Source of the DNA: Chrysemys picta bellii
Taxonomy: Eukaryota > Chordata > Testudines > Emydidae
Assembly (NCBI RefSeq): GCF_011386835.1
Contig: NC_088794.1
Coordinates: 66,480,506 to 66,544,505 of the forward strand
Length of the DNA stretch: 64,000 bases
Direction of reading: 5' to 3'
Part shown: positions 1 to 11,073 of the stretch, one piece after another
How the letters are laid out: each line of letters begins with the position of its first letter
Position numbering within the stretch: position 1 is the stretch's first letter
Position numbers and translations under genes: made by a program
The notes under the pieces: generated by a model
What the model saw: only the letters and a program-made list of their open reading frames with translations
Told to the model about the DNA's origin: nothing
Database searches by the model: none

Positions 1-293
1 ATCAGGAATTAAGGAAGGAATCGATGTACAGAACAGATGATATGTAGGATTATCTCTGATAGGTAGGATTAGGATATTATACATGCATATACATTTTTTT
101 ACTGGCATTGCTGTATTGTATTGACACTTTTCAGTTGTTATTTGGTTAGATGCTTACCTCCTATCATACCAGTTTCTGTTTAGCAAAGCATTATCCTTCA
201 TCATCACATGTAGAGAGACAGGTATATGGTTCTAAGTGTCACATGAATCACAATCCTTCATTTGACCGCAACGCTTTTAGGCATACTATTAAA

Positions 294-435
294 AAATGTC
301 AAATGAGGAAACCTTTCATTTGACATTTATCTGAACAGCTATAATGTAGCTGTACATAAATGTCAAATGAGAATATATGAAACTGTATACCTATCTGTAT
401 AAATATCAAAGGAAAGGTGTTTTCCTCTGATATTT
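294..435. repeat. Two adjacent short hairpins (fold-back sequence)
   Basis: The first hairpin has perfect 13-bp arms (AAATGTCAAATGA at 294-306, its reverse complement at 316-328) with a 9-nt loop. A third direct copy of the arm lies at 358-371 and a near half-copy (TCATTTGACC) at 258-267. A second hairpin follows at 401-435, with arms AAATATCA(A/G)AGGAAA that differ at one position. The regular spacing suggests one small fold-back unit, but I see no target-site duplication and no family I can name. Confidence 0.5.
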
Positions 436-1940
436 AAGGTGCTGACTGGGTGATGGTCAAAGGAGGTGCCTACCCCCTCAAAGGTTAATGGAGAAGATGG
501 GTAGAGTGATTGCAGAAATCTGGAGAAATAGACATTGATGGTGTGCAGGCTTTGGTAGCCGATAGCAGCTCTAGTTAGTAGCTTACAGATAGAATCTTCC
601 CAAGGCATCTTTTACCCTCAGCCCACACAACACTATATTCCTCCCCCCCACCCCAAATGTTAGCTGTACATGACAGCTGGTGTTTAGTATTTTTGTTTGT
701 TTGGCTTTACCCTAGTTGTGAAGAAATATGCCACTTTTAGCTCTTTAAAAAAATCATTTTCTTTTCTCTCCCACACCCAAATTTGCTCAGAGATCCATCA
801 TGAGGAATGATGTAATTTTGCGTGCGCACACACACGCACACTTGTGTTTTTCAGAAGCTCAGTGATTGTTGGTAGAGCTGTGTGGAAAATACTCATTGCT
901 CGTAAAAATTGGGGGTGGGAGGGAAAGGATGTTTTTCTAGGTTCAGACTAAAGAGAAGACAGCCCAAAAGTATAGGCAACTTACATAGTCCCTTTACACA
1001 CTCAAGAGGGAGTGTGCCGTACTCAAGGCTGTGGCTAAATGCCATAATCTAGCTCTATGATGGATGTGTGCACTTTATTCGCAGTTGCACCAATTATGCC
1101 TTACTTTGAAATTTTGTCTCTAGAGGCAGAGTATATTAAGAGACTCATTTTATAGCAAGGAAACACAACAGTAGTAGCACTCAATACTTAAGACCATCCC
1201 TAATTGTAGTGCATAGTCATTTTCCCAAAGGTCATGGAAGCACAAATTGACAAGGGAAACGTTCAAAAATATATTAAAAAATATTTATACAGTAAAACTC
1301 ACCATTTCAAGACTAATAGAACAATTGTTCCACACCTGGAACTCCCACAGAAGTCTATGGGCATTTGTAATTCACATCTGTAGCTACTTAGTTACTGTCC
1401 CTTATTGCTTTATAGTTCAAACTGGAATTTAGCTATAGAACAAGTAGGGCATAGTGCACAGCTTCTCCAAGTAGCTTGGCACGCAGGGGACTGTACAGTC
1501 TTCCCCCTTTATTAGATGCCTTTCATATGTGGTCTTTTATGTTTGCATATGAAATTTTTGTTTAATTGTGAATAATGGTGTATGGACTCAACTAGTATTC
1601 TTCCACCAATCTCCACCATATAATATAGTCTAATTCAAATTATACTGGAGATAGGATTTTCAGCTATTTCTCTCTGTTTGATTTAATGGGCCAAATGCAG
1701 AGTTGGTATTAGCAGGTGCAACTTCAGTGAACTCCATGGAATTGCACCCACATACAATATGTCTGAATTTAGACCCAATACTTTTGCACAACCTGTTCAT
1801 AGTGGTAAATCAGTAACAATATTGAAATTACTTTTAAGTGCAGGGGCTTGATGGAAATCAGTTTAGGATTTAGCACAAATCCTTAATAAAATAGATGGTG
1901 CATTTCACTGTAACAATAGTGATTTTCATGATTATCATTT
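436..1940. other. No gene or named repeat seen
   Basis: This is unique-looking AT-rich DNA. The only low-complexity feature is a short CA-rich run at about 824-841. Open frames here are under 85 codons, with compositions that do not suggest coding. Confidence 0.5.
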
Positions 1941-2165
1941 AGTATTTGTATTGGAGTAGAAACTTGGAGCCCCCCGGCATGGACCAAGACCCCATTATGC
2001 TAGGCATTGTACAAACACAGAACAAAAAGACAGCTCTAGCCTCAAAGAGGTTAGGCCCTAATCCTCAAAAGTTTTTAGGCACCTAACTCCCATTGGGAAA
2101 TCAATGGGAGTTAGGTGCTTAAATACTTTTGAGAATCTCGGCCTTACAATCTCAGATATGGGCTG
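1941..2165 (-). repeat. 3' tail of a SINE/LINE-type retroposon, interrupted by a hairpin MITE
   Basis: Read on the minus strand, this is the tail module found repeatedly in this window: a segment rich in AAGCTCTTTGGGG-like sequence, then a TGTACAGCGCCTAGCACAATGGGG-like segment, then a CTAC-GTAATA end. The plus strand shows ATTATGCTAGGCATTGTACA at about 1995. A 90-bp element inserted at 2054-2143. Removing it and one TTA copy restores a continuous tail that agrees with the uninterrupted minus-strand copy at 27055-27200. Confidence 0.6.
2054..2143. mobile_element. 90-bp hairpin MITE, PIF/Harbinger-like, TTA target duplication
   Basis: The element begins GGCCCTAATCCTCAAAAGT and ends ACTTTTGAGAATCTCGGCC, so its termini are inverted repeats. 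Almost the whole element folds back around a centre near 2093-2100 (CATTGGGAAATCAATG). It is flanked by TTA at 2051-2053 and 2144-2146. Three-base TTA/TAA duplications and GG-starting termini are typical of the PIF/Harbinger superfamily. There is no coding capacity. The host is an older retroposon tail, so the MITE is the younger insertion. Confidence 0.75.
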
Positions 2166-2724
2166 AATTCTCAGTTAGCAGAATCTGCTGCTATGGGCCT
2201 GACTCTCAAACACAAATGCCCCTTTTTACATGGCTCTGATAGTGTAAAGACACCACTGGATATGTGTGCCTCCCAGCCTAGGTATCAGTGGAGATGTTGC
2301 AGCATGGGTGGCAGCTCTGGGGGGCTAGACACCTGAGCTCAGATGAGGGGGAAAGGATGGCACCGTTCAGCAATGTCCATGCTGCTATTTTTAGCGCTTT
2401 AGCTTGGACAGAATTAGTGTGAGTCTGTTAACTCGAGCTGGGAGCATCAGTCGTTGCACAATAGACAAACCCTTAGTGCTAATGAGAATGAGGTCCTATC
2501 TATTTAATGCAGAAAGGGCTTACACGTCTAGTTTAGTGACTGTTAAGAGGAGAGGGAATACCTAAAATTTGTTTCATCCTGATTTTATTTTGTATGCTTC
2601 ATAATACATTTGACACTTTTAAAAACTCACACTTAGTGTTCAGTGTCTAATGTTCTGAGTGTTTCATGGTTTTAAACTATCCTGCTAATGTACTGCTTTG
2701 CATAATATTCATGTCTAACTGCTC

Positions 2725-3065
2725 CCTTTGTAACCTGCTCCCATGCTTATCTTAATACCCTCTTGCATGTGACCCCTTTTTGCTTAGAACAGCCTCCTAA
2801 TCCTGGTGCAACCACCATCTCCTTTCAAAGCCCTCATTAAAGCACACCTCTTCCAGGAAGCTTGTCACCTGTGTTTAATTACCACAAGAAGAAGTGCTAT
2901 TACTTATTTGTTTAAAAAAAAAAACACCTAGAGAATCACTATGTAATGATTCCATCATCAGCTCTCCTGATGCTCTATGTGTTTCCTATTATTAAAACTA
3001 GAACTGTTACCTCCATGTCCTGTACAGCACTGTGTGCAATTAGTCCTCAGTAAATAATCATAAGA
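2725..3065 (+). repeat. LINE-derived 3' fragment (L2/CR1-like), degenerate
   Basis: The segment at 2815-2870 translates in one frame to a PFKALIKAHLFQEACH-like string, resembling the FKxxLKxHLF motif near the C-terminus of L2-type reverse transcriptase ORFs. It is followed at 2990-3062 by the same TGTACAGCAC...AATAATCATAA tail module seen elsewhere in this window. It is highly diverged and 5' truncated. Confidence 0.4.
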
Positions 3066-4554
3066 TTTGTGGGTCAGTGAGATCAGAATTGGGTAGTCAG
3101 TTAATACATTCATTTTAGTCTTTTCAATAAAACAATGAATGGAGGTAAGGATGACAATGGAAGGGTCTAGCAGAGTGCTATATTATCTTTCTCTCCCACC
3201 AGGTATAGCCAATTCAACTTCTTTTTCGATTCTACTTTGTAGGATGTCTAATACATTCTCTGCAAACATGGTAAGATGTGTGAAATGAACAATGTGTATA
3301 TAAGTGTGCTGGGAAGAGTGTTGATGTTGAATCTGAAGATAAAGCTAAGGAAGCATATGATGTGTGAAACATATGGCCCTGCATATGTATGAAGTTTGGA
3401 TGAGAATATGCTTCACAAAATAGTAATGTATTTTTATTTTTTAGTGAAGGGGGTGACGAGGCAAAGAAGGCCAGAAATTCACACTAAAAACAAGAAGTGG
3501 AATCTCCTTCCCCTTGTCTGCTTGGCTTTCTCCCGTGAGGGGAAAAAGGTACTTAAATATCTTTATAACCTTTATTATTAGAATGTGTATTCCTTCTGAT
3601 CTCATTTAGAAGCATGTGTTCTGTTTGGAACAAATACGTGTATATAAATATTTCTATATACTGAATTGCAGTAGACTCTCATTTTCTGCACTAATGTGGA
3701 GAAGAGTGACCCATTGTGGTCCAGTGAGCATTTGCTTTAGTGAGGAACAGGGCAGGTGACATTATATTCACCACAAGCCAATGGGGAAAACAGCTTGTAA
3801 CCTCAACTTTGATTCCTAACACAGGACTAGGAAACAGCTCTTGGCACACCCTCTGTTTGGATACTTCTCCTCTTGGTGGTGGTGGTGGTACTGATGTTGT
3901 CTCTGCCAAGCTCTCATTGGTCTCACTCTGGCCTCAGCAGAACTGAAAGAAAAGAAAAAAGAGAAAAGGAATGTGTTGATGGTATTAAGCAGAATGAAAT
4001 GGCTTTTAAAATGGCTGTCAATCTGGTCTCCGCCTCAGAGTGGTGCTTCTGTGCTCCTCACAACACTGCTGGTTTCTGAGACGAGAGGTGTGTCCCCTCC
4101 TCCACTCCGGCATGAATGTCATTGGAAGGGATCTGTTCAATGGGAGCTACTCAAGCCCCACAGAGGTGTGGGGATGTAAGAATACATACCCCAGCAGATC
4201 CCCTAGCCCTCCCGCCTTGCTAAACCCATCTATACTCTTTTCCAAACAGAAAATTCCTACAAGCCAGTCTTTTTTTTACAACATTTATCTTTAAAAATTT
4301 AATTAGGTTCAAACTTCATAAGGTTCGAAGGTCCACTGTGAAGTTCAGCCTCCTTAGCTAATTTTCTCATGTTTTCACCTTACAGCATCAGTGTTGTAAC
4401 TGCTTATTCAGACTCAGTAAACAACCGAACAGGTCATGCTACTGCTCCCTGTGCAGCAAGCCTGCATATTTTAAGCTGCTATGGGGTTTGCTTCAGGCTT
4501 TCAGGGTACACTTGGATTTGGACTTCTATTGGATCTCACCTGGTCATCTGAATT
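3066..4554. other. No gene or named repeat seen
   Basis: The sequence looks unique. Overlapping short frames at 3690-4290 come from low stop density, including a GGT-rich run near 3876-3890, and do not resemble known proteins. Confidence 0.45.
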
Positions 4555-4579
4555 ACAAGCTTTCAGACCAAAGTGGAAT

Positions 4580-4815
4580 CCAACTTTCAGTGCCTCAACT
4601 TGAGAATGCCCACTTTTAGATGCTTACAAGAGTAAGCTCTCGGCTGGTGAAAATTGATGTAATTCCATCCAGTGCAATTGATCTATGCTAATTTTCATCA
4701 GCTGAAGATGTGGCCTCAATAAATACCCCTGTCTAAATATTTTGCCCCTGGGCACCCACAAACTGAGGCACCCATAATTAGAGGTCACTTCTGAAAATTT
4801 TCACCTTCCTGATTT
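4580..4815. repeat. Fold-back MITE split by a second fold-back MITE
   Basis: The outer element shows arms around GTGCCTCAACTTGAGAATGC (about 4590) and GGGCACCCACAAACTGAGGC (about 4750), which are partial reverse complements. Within it, about 4624-4716 is a different family: GGCTGGTGAAAATTG on the left and CATCAGCTGAAGATGTGGCC on the right, the same termini as the copies at 4887, 18371 and 61235. Both are degenerate and boundaries are approximate. Confidence 0.45.
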
Positions 4816-4886
4816 AGTTCTGTGTATGTGATGGTATCAAGATCAGTGAAACATGAAACTACATACCTGCCTGTTTATAATAAATG

Positions 4887-4973
4887 AGCCAGATTCTCGA
4901 CTGTCATAAATTGGCATAGCTCCACTGAAGTCAATGAAACAACACTGATTTACAGTAGCTCAGGATCCGGCCC
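4887..4973. repeat. Fold-back MITE, 'GCCAGATTCTC' family
   Basis: The left end is GCCAGATTCTCGACTG and the right end is CTCAGGATCCGGCCC. The interior includes TAAATTGGCATAGCTCCACT, then GAAGTCAATG and a GATTTACA stretch, giving an imperfect hairpin about 87 bp long. Other copies lie at 7586-7690, 18371-18465, 53350-53460 and 61235-61325. Confidence 0.6.
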
Positions 4974-6655
4974 AATATGTTCTCTAAGGAACAGGCATAG
5001 AAACATGGCAACTACATCGTTCCTAAAGAGAATGGCCACTTTCTGTCATTGTTACTCACTGGAAACAAAATGTACAATTAATTAAAACTGTTCAGCAAAT
5101 ATATATATAAACAGGGTTTGGAAAAGGTTCAAGTGTAAGTGAAAGTGAGGATAGAATATAATCAAGCCACAGAGCAGATATTATTATTTTGTGCTGTTCA
5201 GCACAGTAATTTCATTCAGATATTGTGACTAATGGACTGAAGCATACTTGTTAAATTGATCATGGTTGGCATTGCAGTATATTTCATAATTGCTAGGAGT
5301 CAATACCGTGGTGGCACAGAGCTCAAATCATTTTGTAGTCTCTTTCTGAGGGCCCTAACTTAGGTTCTTAATCGTCATCTAATTCGTCCAAGAGAAGAAG
5401 GTCATGGAATAGGCAAGAAATCTGAATTGTCAGCTCTAAAATTGGCCAGTGGATTTATCTGAAATTTGACCAGGATGCAAAATATTTTTGTTTGTTCATT
5501 TGTTTTCTCCCCCCTTCAGATTTTAAACTTCACGCTCTAAATTTAATTTAGAGCTGAATTAACCACTATGGAGGTGTCTCTAAAACTAAAGTCTTGCTTT
5601 CACCAACCAAAGCCAATAAGCCCTAAATCTAAAGTTTGAGGCTATGCTACTTGTTTTTAAAATAGATATTGATTTATAGCAGAGATGTGCCCTAGCTGCA
5701 AAATAGTCAATAGCTTGGAGTAGTTCAGATGCACCTTTTGCTTTGACCATTTATAAAAACAGGGGCCATTTGCAAATTTCGGATCCAAATCAAAATGTGG
5801 GTTTTGAACATTGCCCCATTCAGAGTAGTTCAATCCAGTGATTTAGGATGGATGACAGTAGCCACGGGAGACACTGGGTACGGATCTCAATCATTGACTG
5901 GGTCATGAACCTTTTGTAACCCCAACCCATGTCAGTTAACAGCACCAGGAAATAGAGACCATTTTCTTACTAGCACTCTTTTGTGTCACACCTTTACTAC
6001 AGATTGGGTCTCTCTCCATTTACAGCTATGATTAATGCAACAATTACTATCAAACTGCCTTATAGAGAGCTTCCTCCATCCTTCTAAATTTTCTGAGCAT
6101 GCATTGGCCCATTTCAGCAACCTACTCAGGCACATGTCTGCCACATGAGCATCACAAGCTTGAAGTTAGGTATATGCAAAAGCACTTTGCTAAACTGGGA
6201 CCTCAGTGCAGTTCACACAACCATATTTGGAATATAGAAACAGAAATATGGTGTATTAGAAGGAAACTGGTAGGGACTGAAACTGTAAATGGGAATCCTC
6301 ATGGTCCTTAGGTGAGGGGGAAATAGTATATTTTGCCTTGTAATTTATTTTATGTTGATAACATCTTCCCTGTACTCATTATGCAAAAGTTAGCATATTG
6401 CATCTGAGTTTTTGACATACATTTATTCCTCTGGAAAATCTTTGTGAAATTTGTGTTCTATTTAATTTTAAATGTTTTTCTTCTTTTTTGGAACAATTTT
6501 TGTAGAAGAAAAACTTAGTAAAAAAGAATTCCGGGTTAATTAAGTGATCTGAGTACTTTATGTCGTGTGTGTGTGTGTATATGTGTTCCTAAGCACTTTC
6601 CAACTTCTCATCTAGACTTAAGTTCACAAACATTAAAGGGTTGACATGGTTTAGA
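4974..6655. other. No gene seen; one short palindrome
   Basis: The only structure I can support is a palindrome with 10-bp arms at 5534-5554 (GCTCTAAATT, one central base, AATTTAGAGC). Short GT and TA runs lie near 6565-6582. The rest appears unique and AT-rich. Confidence 0.45.
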
Positions 6656-6659
6656 CTGA

Positions 6660-7290
6660 AAAGTCATCTCTGACTTCCCCTTCATTCTTGATCCACATAT
6701 CCAAGCAGTATCTAAATCTTGTCCCTTCTTTCTACTTAACATCTCAAAGACCTGGCCTTTCCTCTATGATTCCAGCAAAACAGAGCCTTATTTTGTGTCT
6801 TGACTAATACAGCCCTTCTTCTCTCTGGCCTTACTTATTGCAACTTTGTCCCCCTAAAGTCCACGAAGAATGTTGTTGGAAAGGTCATCATCCTGGCTTG
6901 CCATTCAAACATTATCACCCATCTCTTTCAGCACCTCCACTGATTCTCCCTGCACTTTCACAGCAAACACAAGCTTCTTGTATTTACCTTTAAGCACTGT
7001 CTGCTCTTGTAACTTACATCAACCACCCACCATTTGCTTTGCTAACATTCCCACGCAACCATTAGATTCACCTTCAAACAACCCCAAACTTTCTAACACT
7101 TGGAAGAAACTCCCTAAAATCTATACAGCCACTACCTTGCCCTCTTTCAAATCCGATCTGAAGATTCACCTCTGCCATGATGCCTACAAAACCCATCTAA
7201 CTGTGGTTAGGCAGGTGATGGCAGTGAGCGCCTGCCTCTCTTCCTCTCACTTTTTCTTCCTATTTCCTTACTGTTACTAACTCCCCCATT
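6660..7290 (+). repeat. LINE-derived fragment (L2-like ORF2 3' region), degenerate
   Basis: A 136-codon open frame at 6870-7280 ends in TWKKLPKIYTATTLPSFKSD followed by LKIHLCHDAYKTH. This resembles the C-terminal 'WNxLP...FKxxLKTHLF..AY' pattern of L2-type LINE ORF2 proteins. The nucleotide stretch upstream (hexamers such as CTTATTGCAACTTTGTC) fits the preceding RT region with frameshifts. No catalytic motif is visible. It is a 5'-truncated relic, not a host gene. Confidence 0.4.
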
Positions 7291-7585
7291 CCTGCCATTC
7301 CCCAACCCTCTTCCTTTGTCTCTTATTAAAAAACATCACCACCGACAACATGTAACAAAACTATGGCATTCGTTCCCATAGTCATTTGCTTGAGCAGGAG
7401 GCACTAGTGTAAATTAAATAAGTAATAATAATAGCAATAAATATTTTACATGCAAAATAGGTTCATATGCTAAATATTATTTACATTACACACAAAATAG
7501 GCAACATAATGATATGAGCTCTCTGCTTTTTCAATGAACTAAATTGCAAATGTGGCTGCTGTCCTAAAGTAAAATGAACTCAACT

Positions 7586-7690
7586 GGGGCAAATTCTCCT
7601 CTCATTTACACTAGTGTAAAAGTAGAGAGATTACATTGTCTTTAGTGGAGTCACTTCAGATTGACACCACTGATAACTGAGACCAGAATG
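7586..7690. repeat. Fold-back MITE, degenerate
   Basis: The left end is GGGGCAAATTCTCCTCTCAT and the right end GACACCACTGATAACTGAGA. The interior has TTTACACTAGTGTAAA, a local palindrome. It resembles the family at 4887-4973 but has lost much of its pairing. Confidence 0.45.
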
Positions 7691-8910
7691 GCTCAGCTAC
7701 TGTTGGCTAAAACAAAAGGACAATTGGGTATAAATGCAATGTTCTCTCCGGGCTGTAAAATGCACTCAGTGCAGTTATCCAAACTGTAAAGCCCGCTTGT
7801 GTTCCTATAATACAGTATGTTCTAATTTTAGAATAACTATTTCCTGCCTTTTTGTAGTGATTAAGATAATTTTGCTGGTATTTTATTGATAAACTCAGTA
7901 CTAAAAGGTGCTGAACTGCAGAGTCTCGATTTCATGAGAACTTGATTTCAAATAATTTATCACAGTCAACTACAAAAATTAAAGAATTGAAACTGCTTGT
8001 GGGGAGATGTGTCACTTTTTGGTCATTTGATTCCAATTATGCTATGCACATGTACAAGCAGAACATTTCTAATAGCAAGCTGTCACTATTACTGCACGTC
8101 ACTTTTGTCCCAGGAATGTTGGTTTTAGAAACACCATTACACAAAATGAATTGCATCAACCTTTAGTTTGACTTCTTTCTTTCTTATTTTAAAGACAACC
8201 TATGAAGTTCCTGATAGAGTTGAGGTGGAGCAATAAGTACAGATTTTTCTGAGTCTTCCACAGACACGTAAGTCATCTGGTTCATCCGTGGGTGGTCTTT
8301 AACTTATTCTGTTGGCTTTGTTATAGACTCACTAACACATCCAACATGATTAGATAGATTCACAGTATGGTCTTTACAGAATATCATGCAACCATGTCTT
8401 TTACAACAAGCAATTATGAACCATCTTCAGGGCACTGATTTATTTCTCATTGCCCTATCAATTTAATGACCTTATGATTTATACTGATTATGGGAGGCTC
8501 TCTGTGGCAAGCAAAGTAATTATCCATCAATCTTAAATTCATTAAAGGAAGAAAATGTTTATTTTCTGTCTACATAATAAGCTTTATGTCATTTTTAATG
8601 TCATGACACCCACATACACTAAAGATATATTCAGTGACTCCTAATACCACGGAGAATGCAAGCTGAGAACTCAGTCTGACAACAGACATCGCTTCTAATG
8701 TGTGGACATTTGGAATCATACAATGAAGATGCTTAGCCTTGTCACTGGAGGGTCACACAGTATTCTGCAAAAAGAGTACGGACCAAATTTGTGGCCTGAT
8801 CCCAGGGTCCTCAGGAAAAAGCACCGACCTGGGTGGGAGATTTGCCTAGGTACTGTAAAGACTTCAGGATTGGGCCCTTGAATGGGAATGGGTTTCATAG
8901 TGGCTCTCAC
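7691..8910. other. No gene or named repeat seen
   Basis: This stretch is unique-looking AT-rich DNA. Short frames at 7942 and 8716 show no recognisable motif. Confidence 0.45.
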
Positions 8911-8913
8911 TAA

Positions 8914-9165
8914 GGGTAGGTCTATACTTACCTCTGGGTCTGGCGGTAAGCAATTGATCTTCTGGGATCGATCCCGGAAGTGCTCGCCATCGACACCGGT
9001 ACTCCTGCTCCGCGAGAGGAGTACGCGGAGTCGACGTGGGAGCCTGCCTGCCGCGTCTGGACCTGCGGTAAGTTCGAACTAAGGTACTTCGACTTCAGCT
9101 ACGTTATTCATGTAGCTGAAGTTGAGTATCTTAGTTCGAAGTGGGGGGTTAGTGTGGACCAGACC
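8914..9165. mobile_element. CpG-rich PIF/Harbinger-like MITE with a long internal hairpin
   Basis: The left terminus is GGGTAGGTCTATACTTACC and the right is the reverse of GGTCTGGTCCACACTAACC, matching at 13 of 19 positions. The flanks are TAA at 8911-8913 and 9166-9168. Positions 9073-9102 and 9112-9140 form a hairpin with about 30-bp arms (TTCGAACTAAGG... / ...CTTAGTTCGAA) and a 9-nt loop. The interior (8960-9060) keeps many CpGs in a CpG-poor neighbourhood. The same hairpin core occurs in the shorter element at 46792-46957. I see no transposase. Confidence 0.65.
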
Positions 9166-9169
9166 TAAG

Positions 9170-11073
9170 AGACCCGATATTCACCAGATTAAAATGCCGT
9201 GCATCATTCTTGTTCTTGAGGAAAGTTTCAGACAGACAATCTATCCATTTGTGGGATTTTCTTTAATTAAAAGGCTCTGCATAAAAATAGGAATATCTTT
9301 AAAATTCAAAGACCAAAGCAGGAGTGAAGCACTGAGGAGTAAATCTGACTAACTGCACTATTAATGCATATGAGCTTCATTCTTACCTCTCCCAGTTCTG
9401 TTTTTCAGAGATCAATAACGTACATGTGTCCCAAGCTAAGCACAGTGGTCGAAATTTATCCTGTGTAATGACCTCTGCACCTTAAACTCCACAGCAGAGC
9501 AGCCATGTGGCAGAACTCTGTGGCCTCTATGCTTCATTGAAGATGAGTCTCCAGACCAGGCCTACAAAGGTGGCCTGGATGACAGTGATGGAAGAGGCCA
9601 GGGTAATGGGATTGATGATTATAATATTCCAATGGCTCTGGCACCCAACCCAAAAGGTACAGATGGGCTGCTGCAACTATATCAACCTATAGTTTGCAGT
9701 AGCAGTTGGTGGGTACGATGGGGAGGGGAGATTGTACCGTAGCCAAGACCATGAACTGGATTTTGAACCTTGCACTTTACTCACCAAATTTCTTATTAGA
9801 CTGTCAGCAGGAGAAGTGAATTTCATCAACTCTTTTTTTTTTTTGCTTTAAAGTTTACCATCAGGTCTTTCTGAAAAGTAAAATCTTCAGACTATCCTAA
9901 TACAACTACTTGTCACTTTTCTGACCTGCTACAAAAATGTTGACATGTGAATATATTCCCACCACTCTTTACCTTGAAGATGAAAACTACTTTGGTAGTA
10001 CTTTTCCTCCTTTGAATGTCAATACTTTTTACAATCAGTTGCTTTGATTTAGAAATGAAACTGAATCAATTTTCCTGATCCAATCTCCCCTGAATTTTCA
10101 GGGAAGGACTAGGAAATAAAATTTGGATCTATATCTACGTTTTAAGGCAGACCCCCAACTCTATAACTGGCAAAACCAAAATCATAGATCTGCACACTTC
10201 CAAACTTGGGAGGCCACAAAACCCAGCTCTGAATGTTGTGGCTCAGGCACACATAGGGTCAGGTGATTAGCTGGGGCAAATTGATTTCATTGGAGTCATG
10301 ACAGCTTGCAACAGCTGAGGCTCTGGCCCATTTACTGGAATATTGTATTTTTTTAGCTATATGAGAAAAATAATAGAAGAATTCCACTAACTAACAGGTC
10401 TGAGTCTCCTTCCCCATACACCAGTTCTACATCAGCACAACATCAGGACTTTGATGGAATTATCTCGTATGTAATATTAGAGCCATTGAGATTAGAATCA
10501 GGCTTGGAATGGCAGATACATTTTATGCTGTGAGAAAAAAGAACTTTTTTCTGCTATGCCAAATGGAGTCTCTCGCTATTGTATAATTTAAACGGTTGTC
10601 AGCCAGATAAATGGAGCTTGTTGTAGTATCCACATAGGCATTCATATATATTACTTAACTTTTGTTTCATGCATATACCATCAGCAAATTACCACATCCC
10701 CTGTACCAGCCCATCTATGTTGGCCTGCACATTGGGGGACCAGCAAAGACACTGCCCATTTCTGACCCTCTTCAACTATCCGCTCCAGGAGCTGAATAAG
10801 TGGGAGCCTGGACTCAAGGTTTGGGTAGACCATGGAGTAGTATAGAAGGTTTTTTTGCCTGTACAGGCATGTAGTCTGATCCACAGGCTAACTCTAAGAA
10901 AGGATTTTTGTAGAAATAGTAATAGCTTTTCATATAGACCAAGGAGAAATAATGGAATGGCTGGTACAGGACTCAATAAATAAAAGAGTTAAATGATGGC
11001 AATAGAATATAGGTGCTGTTAAACAAATATCGTATCATTTTTATGAGCTTACAGTTTGTTATGATGTAATATC
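9170..11073. other. No gene or named repeat seen
   Basis: This unique-looking sequence has an A/T-rich run at about 9831-9846. The short frames at 9507 and 10681-10976 have no recognisable domain. Confidence 0.45.
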
